Shown one piece after another: positions 10,670 through 22,597 of a stretch of DNA of 64,000 bases. Within the stretch, counting starts at the first letter, position 1. Each line of letters starts with the position of its first letter. The notes below the pieces were generated by a model. That model did no database searches. It was given only the letters and a program-made list of their open reading frames with translations, and was not told where the DNA came from. The translations under genes and the position numbers were made by a program. This DNA is from Adiantum capillus-veneris (Eukaryota; Streptophyta; Polypodiopsida; Polypodiales; Pteridaceae): assembly GCA_014529385.2 (NCBI GenBank), contig CM043954.1, positions 94,259,247 to 94,323,246 on the forward strand, written 5' to 3'.

Positions 10670-12800
10670 TTGGGCTAAAAGATTGATGAAAAAAAGAGTG
10701 AAAACCATATTTTGGCCAAAATAACCATAACTCTAAAATTTTGAAAATTTGATGGTAGAGACCTCAAAAGTGATCCAAATTTCAAAAATTTGTGAATCAA
10801 GGGCATCAGCAAACTCTCTAGAAGCAATCTAGAAAGTATGGCCAGAATCTGTGGAGGAACATGGATCATGATCCATGTACCCTAGAGACCATTTTGGGGG
10901 AAAAGTGATCAGTGACATTGAGGATTAGTGGTAAATTGCTTTGATCAAGTTTGCTTGAAAGAAAAACTCAAAAATCACATCATAGTTGGTTGTTAGGGCA
11001 AAAACAACAAAACAGGCATTGCAAACACAAAATTTGGGATTTTTTAACTTTTTGGCATCCAAATTCAAAAAGGGGTGGGATTTGGCTTCTACAAGGGACA
11101 GAGAACTTGCAGAACAAAATTCATGAAAAAATGTTGTCAAACATGGATCACGATCCATGTACCTTTTGACATTTGGGGTTGAAATTTGACAAGTACATCC
11201 CTAATAACTAGTGGAACAACTTTGCCAAAAGGGACCATGAAAAAATTTTGCAAAAAGTTGATCAAAACACCAAAATTCTGCTAGATAGCCAAAAACCTCA
11301 GGGAAAACAAAAAAACTCACTTTTGATACTGAAAAAGTTGTCCAAATTCAAACAGATTTGGGGAAGAGTATCACCATAACATGGACTATAATTTGACCAA
11401 GTTTCATGTCAAAATGAGGTCAAACATGGATCGTGATCCATGTACCTCATGAAAAACTTTGGCTGAGATTTGGGCAGTAGGTAGCTAAGACATAGACAAA
11501 CAACTTTCCCAAAAGAACCATTTGCAAAAAAGGTGTAAAAGTGATCAAAATAGCAAAAAACCAAACATTGTCAAAACTACCATAGCAGACTGTAGAAGTC
11601 AGTTTTGGTAGGGTAAAACTGATCTAAATTCAAAAATATTTGTGGAGCAAGCTACAAACATCATAAGCTATAAGCATACCAAAGATCAAGTCCAAAAGTG
11701 GTGGAACATAGATCGCGATCCATGTACCCTTGAGAAATTTTTGGACAAAAACTTTTCCAGCCTGAAACATAGACCATTGTGAACAAAAGTCTCCAAAGAA
11801 GCATTGTCAAAAAAGTTCAAAAAGTGGATGAAAAGAGCCAAAAATAGTGTAAAGATGAAAACCCTAAAATAGACTTAGGGATTGACTTTTTCATGTCCTA
11901 AACAAGTCCAAATCACACAAAAACCATATAGCAGGGATTAGTGGACCAAGGGCAAGCTGTGAGTCAAGTTTCATTACCATCTGACACATAGGTACATGGA
12001 TCACGATCCATGTTATTTTGTCACAGACTGATACCATGTTTGCACCATATCTAGAGTACATCACAAGGAGTCTAGTAGTATTTTTAAAAGTGAATTTGGA
12101 TATCAAAAACCAAACCGCTCCGAATCACCAAGTACTCTGACAAAGTGACAGAACCGACCTAACTTTCAATCCAGAGGTCAATTTTTAACAATTTTGATAC
12201 CATAGGACCTACTTATCATGTTGAATTTGATGGTACCAAGAGAAGTCAATTTGGGCTCCAAGCATGGATCACGATCCATGTACCCATGGTGACAGCTTGA
12301 CCTGCATATTTCCAGATCAATAGTGCATACACAAGGAAGTATATCCCCAATCCTAGTTGAGAAAAAATTTGAGAAAATTTGGGTCAAAAGGGAGAAAAAT
12401 AGGTGACAGACAAAAAACCGTTGTGCAGACCTAGTGATGGCTATTTGACCTATCAAACCAAGTCCAAATCCAAAAAGATTTGAGATTTAACTTGTGGACA
12501 TAGTCAGCAACAAACTCCTAAGAGATAAAGTCCAAATGTGGTTGAACATGGATCGCGATCCATGTATCTCAACCTCAAAATTTGATAAAAAATTGGTACA
12601 GAGCCTGCTTATGACCTTGTCTACACACTATCAAAATTTGCAAAAATTTGGAAACAATTTGATAGAGGAACATGGATTGTGATCCATGTACCTCAGCATA
12701 GTGAGGGTATCTGACTTGATGATCTTGTAGACATACTTGAGAACATCCCAAATCTCAAGTTTGGCTAAAAATACCTTTTGGAGATTAAGATACAAGCCAA
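10670..12800 (+). repeat. Leader tandem array (~282-bp units) with a conserved 20-bp palindrome
   Basis: Eight copies of ACATGGATCRYGATCCATGT or a near variant occur at 10859, 11141, 11424, 11706, 11994, 12262, 12546 and 12670. The start-to-start intervals are 282, 283, 282, 288, 268, 284 and 124. The intervening DNA is a diverged tandem repeat: for example the stretch around 'caacaactttgccaaaaggg' (about 11216) recurs near 11500. The palindrome is far better conserved than its surroundings. Short predicted peptides starting MDRDP or MDHDP are just the palindrome read in frame. No protein-coding capacity is supported here. Confidence 0.9.
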
Positions 12801-13071
12801 AGTTCCTGTGTTGTGGTCCTGGAACTATTTTGAGTGTTGTTTCAAGTGAAGTTCACCAAAAGTACTCTAACTTTTGATAGACAACTCCAAATTGAGTCAG
12901 GTATAGCTAGGAAGAAAACTTGCGGGTATCCAAAACCATTTTCTAGAGACCAAAAGAGTCACAAATTCTTGCCTTTTGGGAGACCTTACCAGGGGCAAAA
13001 AGGGATAAGTTTCACTATGCCAAAGTGGGCTTGTGAGAGACTATCTTGAGAATCTTGCGTGAGCCTTAATC

Positions 13072-14745
13072 ATGACAAATTATCCACCACCAGGGTTCTC
13101 TATTCCACTCAGAGACATGAAAAACGCAACAAACACTGCAATGCCTTCAACAATGGGATTGGGAGAATATATAGAGGAGAGGAATCCTCTGATCAACAAA
13201 CCAAAAGTGAGATTCGTCAAATCCAATGAATCTATGAAGGTGCTTACAGATTATGCTTATGAGGGCATATATAGATTCAAAAATGGGGATCCGTATATCT
13301 TCTACAAGTGTGTAGAGCCCTATGCTAGAGAGTTGACCACCCATAAGAACCTCTATGCATTCATGTATACAGATACCCACAGAGTGCAAGTTTTGATGGT
13401 AGATAAGTATGGACGTGAGTACATACTTGTTGATCCAAATAACCTAGAGACGTGTACATACAAGGGTACTCCATTTTCTACTCACTTTCAGTCAAAAATG
13501 ATGCCAGAGCACATATATGAGAGGATTCCCTCGGGATTTTTTCCAAGATGAGAGGAGAGAACAAGAGACATCTTTCCAAGAGACCACAATTTGGTTAGAT
13601 TAATGAATGAATATAAACAATTAAGACCATATCAAGTGGCTCAATGTGTGAAGACAAAGTACATTGGGTCAGGGGATCCATATGATCATGTTTTACTCTT
13701 CAAACAAGTTTTGAACAGATTGCGGATTTCCATACTCAGTATGAGGGATTTGGATTGACATTAGAAGGAACGAATTTGACATGGTTCCAAACTCTAAACA
13801 AAGATGATTTCCAAAACATAGCACAACTCTTACAAGAATTTGTAGAGGAGTTCTCAAAAAGGGGAATCAAGCACAACACAGTGTCCCAAATCTACGCATT
13901 CAAACAAAAAGCAAACAAAAAGTGAAGGAAGCTCTACTTTGCTTCAAACAATACATAGACAGATGTCATGTGAGAGAGCTACCACGGTCCACAAGATGAG
14001 AGGCTATCAGTTCTCTTCATAGAGGGATTGATCAATGAAACTCTAAAACAGGACCTACATCTAAAAGGATGCACAACATTTGAATAAGTCACTAGAGAAG
14101 CTCTATATCTAGTTGACAGTTGTAAGGCCTACGGAGAGGTGACTGAAGATACAGACAACACGACTAGTAGTGCATCATCTCCAAAGAGCGAATCGACAAC
14201 AAAAAGAGATGTTAAAACTCCTTGGGAACCAAGCATTGATCAAGTGGTCAAGGGTGGATTAGAAGAATAAACCAAGGCTACAAACAAAACTTAAATGTAC
14301 GACAACCTCAATTGTGGAGATGTAATACTTGTTGAGGGAATCACCCCACTCCATGGTGTAGAACTCAGCCAAAGCCACAACGTGTGCTAGGGAAATAACC
14401 ACCTCTTCAAAATGATGGTAGAGTAGTATTCAACTATACTCAGCCAATGCACATGCCACAACCCATGAAAAACCATTATTCCATGGATGAAAAAATACGT
14501 TCATGTTCATAGCCAATCAAGAGTATGGATCGAAGAACATTCTTACAAGGCAAGAACAACCATTGCCTAGATCACCAGCTATGAAACAAGAAGGTCCATG
14601 CTATGAGTGTGGAGGTGATCATTGGGCATGAAGTTGTCCACAAAAAGGTTCACAAATAGAAATATTTGTATTCTGTGAACGTTGTGGGAGAGACCATCTA
14701 GGCCAACACTGTGCTAAAAATCCAAACTACAGGGGAAAAGCAACA
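13072..14745 (+). pseudogene. Gag of the outer element, degenerate
   Basis: An open stretch of 159 codons (13072-13551, 'MTNYPPPGFSIPLRDMKNAT' onward) is followed by broken frames whose translation is still gag-like. Examples are 'QVAQCVKTKYIGSGDPYDHV', 'LTWFQTLNKDDFQ', 'FVEEFSKRGIKHNTVSQIY' and 'LFIEGLINETLKQDLHLKG', the usual retrotransposon gag order. Two zinc knuckles close it: 'CYECGGDHWA.SC' (with an internal stop) and 'CERCGRDHLGQHC'. Gag builds the particle and packages RNA. Multiple stops and shifts show that this copy is inactive. Confidence 0.75.
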
Positions 14746-15472
14746 TTGAATGTTGTACGCGTGATGCCCTCTTCAAACGGATCCAAGGTAGAACCTAGAA
14801 TTCCTTTAAAGGTAATGGCTCAAGCTCAAGCTCAAGAAGCTTCTAAAAACGCAATCATTGAGGAGGACGCCACATTGCATGTTCAAACAAAAATCGAGAA
14901 CATATTGGTGCAAACAGGAAGAAAATCATGGAAAGCCAAACGAGACAAAATGGAAGCGAAAAGGCTACAAGAGAAAGCTGCTTTGGAAACTGAACTGAAT
15001 CAAACAAGAGAACAGCTTAGACAAGAGCAAGAAAGCAAAAACGCAAAGGGACCTAAAGAGTCAAAGACTAACTCGGGAGGTTTAGTCTTGGTTGACAAAG
15101 TCTTTGAGCCTTTAGATACAATTTTGAAGTCTTATGAAGCTAGATTAAAGCCCAACCAAACCCAGGAGGATAGGTGGCTAACGTACCCTCTCGAGGTATA
15201 AAAAAGAGAGGTTAAAGATATACAAGGAGCTCATCCAGGCCGCTGAAGCCCTTATGGAACCACCAATTCCGACCGCTCCAAGGACTGAGGTGTTAATACG
15301 TGAAAAAATTCAAGAGTTAAAGGAGCAAGGGATCAAAGACAGAGACCAAAAAGATTCGATAAATGAAATGCCTTTGGATACGAGAATGACAGCCAATACA
15401 ATAGATGGAATGTATTCACAAGCACCTATGCCAACTCTTGAAGTGGAAGAACAATGGCCACAGGATCTGTAG
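14746..15472 (+). pseudogene. Gag-protease spacer, coiled-coil-like
   Basis: Two reading frames in succession (14746-15201, then 15254-15472 after a frame change) encode a highly charged region. It is rich in Lys, Glu and Gln, with heptad-like runs such as 'EAKRLQEKAALETELNQTRE'. It follows directly from the zinc knuckles and precedes the protease-like part, so I read it as the linker region of the same polyprotein. No enzymatic motif is visible. Confidence 0.6.
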
Positions 15473-16180
15473 GAGGATATCCAAAAGAGAAAAGATGGAA
15501 GTGCAACACTTCAGTCAGCTCCTATAATTGAGATCCACCTTGAACATGAGCTCTACCCAAATGATATCCAATCATTGTATGGTGATACAGGTACGAAAAT
15601 GTCGAAAGACGGCAAACCTCAATCGTTGAAAACTTTACCTTCATTCATTGGCAACCATGAAACCAGATTAGAACTAAAAAAAAAAGTACCATCTTAATGG
15701 AAGGCTCATCTTAAGATGATGGATACCAAAACTCTTCATGAGCTGATGTCGTCCCCTATCTGTTGTATGCTAACTCTATCTGAGTTACTGCAAATAAGAC
15801 CTCATCTTTGGGAAGAGGTGGGGAAAAATTTGGAGAAAATAGGGCTGATAATTTTGCCCCCAATTGTTTCTCCAAAAACACTGAACATGAGCCAATACCA
15901 GAGAACAAGTTAGGAGACTATTGTGAAGGTGAAGAAGGAAACACGACCTTGCCTCTGGAGTACAAAGAAGTAAAAACGATAGAAAAAATGGGGAAAGCCT
16001 GCTCTAAGGAAAAATAGAATGAAACTTCAATGAGCATATGGGTACCTGGAGAGACCTATTGGCATTTTGGAGCAAGTTGTAGTAACCACTTGCGGAATCG
16101 CATATGAGCACACATTCGCTATTGTGAATTTTGATGAGAGCAGCAATTTTGATATCATATTGGGCATACCGTTTATGCGT
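15473..16180 (+). pseudogene. Retropepsin-like region of the outer element, N-terminal part, active site lost
   Basis: Fragments in order: 'TLHELMSSPICCMLTLSELL', 'RPHLWEEVGKNLEK' (about 15716-15840), 'PIPENKLGDYCEGEEGNTTL' (about 15893-15952) and 'CGIAYEHTFAIVNFDESSNF' leading to 'DIILGIPFMR' at 16180. In related plant gag-protease ORFs the D-S-G active-site segment lies between the 'EYKEVKT' and 'KACSKEK' equivalents; here that segment is absent. This is an aspartic protease without its catalytic Asp. The reading frame is cut after 'FMR' by the nested element and continues at 25456. Confidence 0.7.
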
Positions 16181-17498
16181 TGATGGGGGCTTTTCACAAG
16201 CCAAGCTCCCATACCCCTCTTCTCTCGTCCCCACCCCATGAAAACCCCCTCTTAGGGAGGGAGTGATAAAAAGCATTGGAAAAAGTAAGAAAAAAATAAA
16301 GTATGATTATGTAAATATATAAGAAAGGTAAAATAGGCCACCTCATGCCTGCGGGGTAGCCCATCCCCACCTTGCCTCCTTTTTCTTCACTGTTGCCCCG
16401 CCGTGTGTCCCTTTTCCTCTCCTCCACTCAAAAGTTCAACCCCCTCTCTCTTCCCCTTGTCCTTTCTCCTTTCTCTCTCCCCTCAAGCTACCCCACCTCT
16501 CACCAATAATGCATTATAACTCACCAATAATGCACCCTAACTCACATGCAACTTACCCTATCTTCCAAAATAGTATACCCCACCCCCTCTTTCTCTCTCC
16601 TATCATATCCCATGACCCAAATACCCCCCTCTCTCTCTAAAGTGCGCCATGTCTCTTGTCTTGTAGCTAAATAACCTCCCCCACACTCACACACACTCAG
16701 TTTCACTGAAGAAAGGTGCCCACAGACCCATCCCCACCCGGTGGTTACCTGATTTTTCTTGTGTTCACACACATCTGCACACAGATTCACCTCTGAACAC
16801 ACTCCCCTCTCTCCCCTCTTGTAATTACTTTATTCTCCATGTCACCTCTCACTTTTTTTCATCAACCCATCTCTCTCTCTTAGTCTCTCTCTCATGAGAC
16901 TGCTGTTCTGGCACATATACACACAGCTAGACAAGTGGGGCCCACAGTCACATGGCCTATGTAGATAATGATTTCTTCATTTCTAAATTCTAGAATTTCT
17001 CCCCCCTCCTTCCCTATATAAAGAGGGGTCACCATCACACAACATGACCAAAAGAACACACTATGCACTGTGTGTGCCTAGTGCACACACACACACCCAC
17101 ACCATCACCATCACCATCACCATCACCGCAATCACCATGCTTGTCTTGAGCATGACCTCTACACCCTTGGCTATGGAAAATGAAGGGCAACTAAATGAAG
17201 GATGATGGCCATAATCCTCGTGCGAGTCTTCGCCATCAACTCCCACCTATCCGCCATGTGCTCTACCACTCTCTCCCTTCTCATTCCCCTACCCTATGCT
17301 CCCCATTTCATCACCTAATTCTCTAAATAAAGCTTGAGGTTTTGTGAGTATGTTTTCTTGCAATGTTTTTCCCATGTGAGGTGTGCGGAATCGCTACCTA
17401 GTCTTGTGTTTTGGAGTGAGCTTGTGTATGTGTGAAGGGTGTGCGGATTCGCCATCCTTTTGTGGTGCCTTAGTACTAAGCCGCTATGCCCCCTCCCG

Positions 17499-17568
<70 letters not shown>

Positions 17569-17779
17569 TGATCTCATTCCCTTTCCTCTGCATCATTACT
17601 CCCAAGCATCCATCTCTCTTGGATGAAAACTTTTTTATGGTGGTGTGTTGTTTGCGTCCTAGCCGCTGAAGCTAGGTGGTGCCCCCTGTTTGCTTTACCA
17701 TGACAGGCTCGAGGCGCGCCATTCGGTCCCCGGTGTTTTAGAGGCCGTCGGGGGTTCGGGGTTCGCTTTGCTCCCGTCA
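16181..17779 (+). repeat. 5' LTR of the nested element
   Basis: Starts TGATGGGGGC and ends GCTCCCGTCA. Includes a (CT)n tract at 17501-17566, a (CAC/CAT)n stretch near 17100 and 'ccctatataaagagg' near 17012, a good TATA box. A closely matching copy is at 23901-25455. Confidence 0.95.
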
Positions 17780-17781
17780 TT

Positions 17782-17800
17782 TGGTGCCCCCACGGAGGAT
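17782..17800 (+). other. Primer binding site (tRNA not identified)
   Basis: TGGTGCCCCCACGGAGGAT begins two bases after the LTR end and opens with the TGG expected opposite a tRNA CCA end. I cannot name the tRNA with confidence. Confidence 0.6.
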
Positions 17801-18620
17801 CTTTTCATGAAACCCTTCAGTTTACAAGACTGAAACCCCTAAACTATTGTGAATGGATGAATGGCTAGCAGGATTTGCTAATTGGACGACAGAAGAAGAA
17901 GAGCTCCAAGCACAACTAGACGAACTCCGTATCTCCATCGAAGCTCGAGTGCCAGGCGTAACGGTAATCGATTTGCAGTGGGAGAGTCAACCAACGCGCC
18001 AAACCCAGTGGATATACATAGGCCAAGTGCCAAGAAGAAGAAGAAGAAGGTCGAAACCATGTCCGCAACCTACAACCAACCCACAACAACAAAATGGAAG
18101 GAGCTCTACAAAATAGAGAATCAACACTATTCTACTTTGAGAATCGGGTAATTACCACAGTCAGTTTTCAAGTCGCACCTGATGCTGCAGCACAGATAAC
18201 GGAAGCATTGGCTCACACTCTCACTAGAGAAACTAGGGATCTACTGAGTTTGTTTCAGGAAAGAACACCACCCTCTCCCACAAGCTTGGACAGTGACTAA
18301 GCACCTCTAAGCTTCACATGAATCAGTACAACCTACTTCAAGACAGATCACACATACCAACACGTGTACGCTCAATCAAGGTAATACTAGATTTGAAGGC
18401 TCACTACCAGCACGTCATTGACACCATGCCGGGTGGGGAGCGGTTTTTGGAGGTTCTGGCATCAGATCAACCATTTGTCTTACCTTTGGTACAAGGCAAT
18501 GTACCGTTTCAAGTTTTAATCTATGTCCTGGTATAAAGAGGGTATACACGCCTCCTTGTAAAGAAGAAAAAAACTTTTGCAAGTTAAGCAGTGTGTCTTT
18601 CTAGCTCTCTCTCAGTAATC
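17801..18620 (+). other. Leader of the nested element
   Basis: Untranslated or poorly coding stretch between the primer site and gag. Short frames exist at 17853-18116 (Glu-rich, then Arg-rich) and 18094-18300. I recognise neither and they overlap in different frames, so I do not call them genes. Confidence 0.5.
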
Positions 18621-19526
18621 ATGGCAAGTGTAGCATTTCCAACATTTAAAGGAAAGAAGGGGGAGGATTTGGTAACAGACTTCCTAGATGACTTTGAAGT
18701 AGCATGTGTAGTGAGAAACAAAGATACGGATGAATCCCGGGTTAGAATCTTTAAGCATCTCATGAAGCTAGAAGCTAGATCATGGTACAATGCACTTCCA
18801 CAAGCAACCAAGGATGACTGGGAACCCTTAAAAACCTCTTTTAAGAGGCGCTTTGGGGGAGGTACCACTTCAGAAAAGTTGTGGGACAAGTTGAGAGACT
18901 TGAAGCAGGAGGGTCTTTTAGAATATGCCACCTATGAGTCCAAATTTGCGGATTTGTGGGAATGGTGGGTTGAGTCACTGGCTAGGGGGGAAGCTGCACC
19001 CGATTTCCTAAAAAAAGATCGGTTCACGCATGGCTTATGGCCGCTTCTCAAGGAGAAGGTGAAAGGTAGATTCCCGACTACGTACGAGTTAGCCGTTGAG
19101 ATTGCTCGCCTTAAGGACAAGAAGCTGCGAATGAAAGCCAGAGAAACCGAGTCAACAGAAGCAGGAACATCGCGTCGACCAGCAACTATGACAACCACCA
19201 TACCACCATCACCGGCTCTTGGGGTAAGAGATGACCAACAAGATATGTTGGCCCATATTACTGACCAACTGCAAAATTTGTCTGTCCACTTAATACAGCA
19301 AGGGAGGAGTCAAGAAAGAGATCAAAACCCTGGAAGAGCACGACGACAAAACAGGGAGTATCATTGCTACAACTACGGAGAAGACGGTCACGGTATGTAC
19401 TACTGTCCCAAACCACGACAAAACTATAATAGAGGAGGTAGGAGGAACCAATTGTCACTCCCTAGAGAAAGAACACCCCCACCCCGAGCACCACCCCCAC
19501 CAACACAAATTCTACGTCCACCCTAG
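18621..19526 (+). pseudogene. Gag of the nested element
   Basis: The Met at 18621 ('MASVAFPTFKGKKGEDLVTD') is a more likely start than the in-frame Met at 18591, as it opens the gag fold. The core shows the retrotransposon gag pattern 'FKHLMKLEARSWYNALP' and 'WEPLKTSFKRRFG', then 'EYATYESKFADLWEWW'. A zinc knuckle at about 19363-19404 reads CYNYGEDGHGMYYC; its second Cys codon is TAC (Tyr), one transition from TGC. TAG at 19524-19526 ends the frame in a Pro-rich linker that would otherwise run on in the same frame into the protease. Gag is the particle protein; this copy is disabled. Confidence 0.85.
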
Positions 19527-22003
19527 ACACCACTACAAGCATCCATCCCACCTCTTCCACCAGCCCCACCACCTGATCGCCCTGTAAACATCATAAGGCT
19601 AGAAGAGAAAGGAAAAGCCGTAGTAGTGGATCCACCCAGAGCAAAGGAGAGGGACAAGGGTAAGGAGAAGGTAACCTTTTTAGAACCACTTGAAGCCATG
19701 ACTGTGAAAAGAGCTAGGAGGGAGAAAGCTACACAATCAGATGATGAGAGAAGCATGAGAGGAGAAACTAGCAAGAGGCCATCCAGGCCACGACGGAAAT
19801 TGGGCATCACCGACTTCCAGCTAGGGGAAAGTTCTAAGCCCTAGGATCTAACATTGGATGTGGCAGAGCAAGGACCGAAGATTACATGGCCACAGCTCCT
19901 ACATCTTGTACCTAAAGTAAGGCGACAATGGTCTAAAATGGTAAGTACAAGACGCTCCAAAACAAAGGTAGCCGGAGCAATTTCGGGATGCAACATGGAT
20001 GACATCCTTCCAATTGTCGACGTAAACATAAAAGGAAAGAGGGTTGGAAACACCTACATTGATGGAGGTGCACAAATCTGTGTAATGAGCGAAGCTATGA
20101 TGCTTCGATTAGGGCTCGAGGTTGACAGGCCTTCTCCATGCAAGGCAAAGATGGCAAACAACGCAAAAGTTAAGTGTGTGGGTGTGGTAAGTGCCGTGAA
20201 AATCAAAGCTTTCAACACTGAGGTAGAGGTAGATGTTTTTGTGATGCCTACTAAGGGGGAGGGCTATCCACTAATTTTGGTAAGGCCATGGTTGATGGCC
20301 AGGAAGGCAAAACAGGACTGGGGTACTGGCCTTCTATGCATGACCGGTAAGAAAGGGGAGACAATCTACTACGACATGAGGATTGGCAAGCAGAAGCAAA
20401 TGAATCTGGAAACATCGGCAGATGAAACCACTAGCGAATCTTCCAATTCTGAGGAGGAGACCACATCCACCGACGAAAGTGACAGTTCCATTGATGTGAT
20501 GGGTATCATTATGAAGGATCCACGAAGGGTAAGCACAATTGGTGATCCATCACCAAAAGGGCAACCCAATGAAGAGGAGAGCAAATCACTTGGCCTAGGA
20601 GGAAGTAGGTTGAAGGGTATGTTGTCTACGGAATTAACACTTGAGGAGAAAGATAGTTTTTTGCAAATGTTGATGGGATTTCCTAACCTGTTCATTGACA
20701 ACTATGAAATAATCACAGGCATTACCGTGGTGGAACATCATATTAAGCTGAAGGAAGGGGTAAAACCAGTTGTACAAAAGCTACGACGAATGGGGGTCAT
20801 ACAAGAAAAGGCACTCTTGGCTGAGGTAAGGAAACTGCTGGAGGCGGGATTCATCTATCCTGTAGAAAAATCAGAATGGGTGTCACCCGTAGTGGTGACG
20901 CCTAAAAAGAATGGTAAGTGGAGGGTCTGTGTTGACTACAAACCACTAAATGCAGCTACAAAGAGAGACCACTTTCCTCTCCCTTTCTTGGATGAAATTC
21001 TGAATGAAGTAGCGGGTTTTGAATGCTATACCGTCTGTGATGGTTATTCTGGATACTTTCAAATACGCATAGCCTTGGAAGATCAGCTAAAAACCACTTT
21101 TATCACGCCATGGGGTTGTTTTGCATACAGGGTTATGCCATTTGGTCTCACAAATGCACCTGCCACATTCCAGAGATATGTCACATATGTTTTTCAACCG
21201 TTCTTTGGAACATCCATAAGAGTGTTCATTGATGATTTTTGTATATATAGCTCCCGTATTTCACATTTAGAAAAGGTAACTGAAGGTTTGGCCAGGTTGC
21301 AGAGCCTAGGTGGGCAATTAAATGTGGATAAATGCCACATTGGGGAGAGTAAAGTCATTCTACTAGGCCATGAAATTTCAGCAAAAGGTATCAACGCCGA
21401 CCCAAGTAAGGTGTCCGCACTCATAGCCCTACCTTCACCAACGACCGCACGTCAACTGGTCTCTTTTCTACAGAAGGTGAGGTACTTAAGTAGATTCATA
21501 CATCTACTATCACAACTTGTTCTACCACTGCAACAACTCACTCAAAGATCAACTTTCACTTGGGACGAGGAAAGCGAACATCACTACAACAAGGTAAAGG
21601 AGGTCTTAGCCACTCTGCCAACTATCTCACCACCTAAGTGGGATGAAAAATTCTATGTCACCTCAAGTGTTGGTGATGACTCATTGGGGGCTGTGCTACT
21701 CCAAAAGGATACGACGACATCTTTCATGAGGCCAATCTACTTCTCTAGTCGAATGATGACAGCATGAGAGAAAGGTTTCACCCATGTGGAACACTTAGTC
21801 GTAGCTCTTAGATTTGCAACTACAAAGTTTAGGTCATATTTGTTGCCTAAGCAATTTGTGATTCTAACCACGGATGAAATATTTCCCTATGTTGTACAAC
21901 ACATGGATGTGTCTGCTAGAATTACTAAATGGCTAGTTCGTCTGCAAGAGTTTGACTACACGGTACAGGTAGAAAGCACGACAAGGGCAAGTTTGGGGGA
22001 CTC
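19527..22003 (+). pseudogene. Protease, reverse transcriptase and RNase H of the nested element
   Basis: Same frame as gag, broken by TAG at 19842 and TGA at 21765. The protease is around 20055 with 'YIDGGAQICVMSE' (D-G-G where D-S-G is usual) and 'YPLILVRPWLMA'. RT follows from about 20790 with 'GKWRVCVDYKPLN', 'VCDGYSGYFQI', 'PFGLTNAPATFQRY' and the catalytic 'VFIDDFCIYSS' near 21225. The first RNase H runs from about 21650 ('SVGDDSLGAVLLQK') to about 22000 ('QEFDYTVQVEST'). A one-base loss near 22000 shifts the frame. Together these enzymes would make cDNA from element RNA; this copy cannot. Confidence 0.9.
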
Positions 22004-22597
22004 ATGACCTACCAAGTCTTTGAAAGGAAGGAGAAGCAATCTAAGGAAGGAGAAGTCCGATTACCTCCAGTACCACCGATGGTAGAAGGAGCATACTCTC
22101 TCTACTTTGATGGAGCCTACAAGCGAGCGTCCGACAAAGCAGCTGCAGGCATAGTGGTCTTTCATGACAAAGGGACAAAGGTATTTTCGTTGGGCCAATT
22201 GTTAGATTCACATTCTAACAATGAAGCTGAGTATGCAGCACTAACCAAGGGTCTACAATGGTGCGTCTCGCAAGGTGTACAACGCCTTAATGTATTTGGG
22301 GATGCTCTACTTCTGGTAAGGCAAGTAAATGGAGCATGGACATGCAAGAATCCTAGTTTAAGGACTCACTTAAGTGGTGTAAAAACCTTGTTGGGTAAGT
22401 TTGAAGAAGTTCAAATACACCATATCCCAAGGGCTCAAAACCAAGAAGCAGATGCCCTAACAAGTGAAAGACTACAGGAAGTGGTGGTTAGAGCAATAAA
22501 ACTAAAGCTCCCTCTATTTCAAGGAAGTGATGCCTTGCCTGACATCATGCATTTTTTGGAAACAGGGGAATGCCCATCAGATTTAACAAAGGGATAG
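22004..22597 (+). pseudogene. Second (archaeal-type) RNase H of the nested element
   Basis: The 197-codon frame includes 'YSLYFDGAYKRASDKAAAG', 'SNNEAEYAALTKGLQWC', 'NVFGDALLLVRQVNG' and 'RAQNQEADALTSE'. These are the four acidic positions and order of an archaeal-type (type I) RNase H, additional to the retroviral-type domain just upstream. In plants this duplicated RNase H is typical of the Tat lineage of Ty3/gypsy. The frame ends with TAG at 22595-22597 and continues beyond it with integrase in the same frame. Confidence 0.88.

Noticed and set aside
10859-12689. Spaced palindromes as a CRISPR-like array
   Set aside because: The spacing is about 283 bp with related, not unique, intervening sequence. 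There are no cas genes, and the context is a plant LTR retrotransposon leader.
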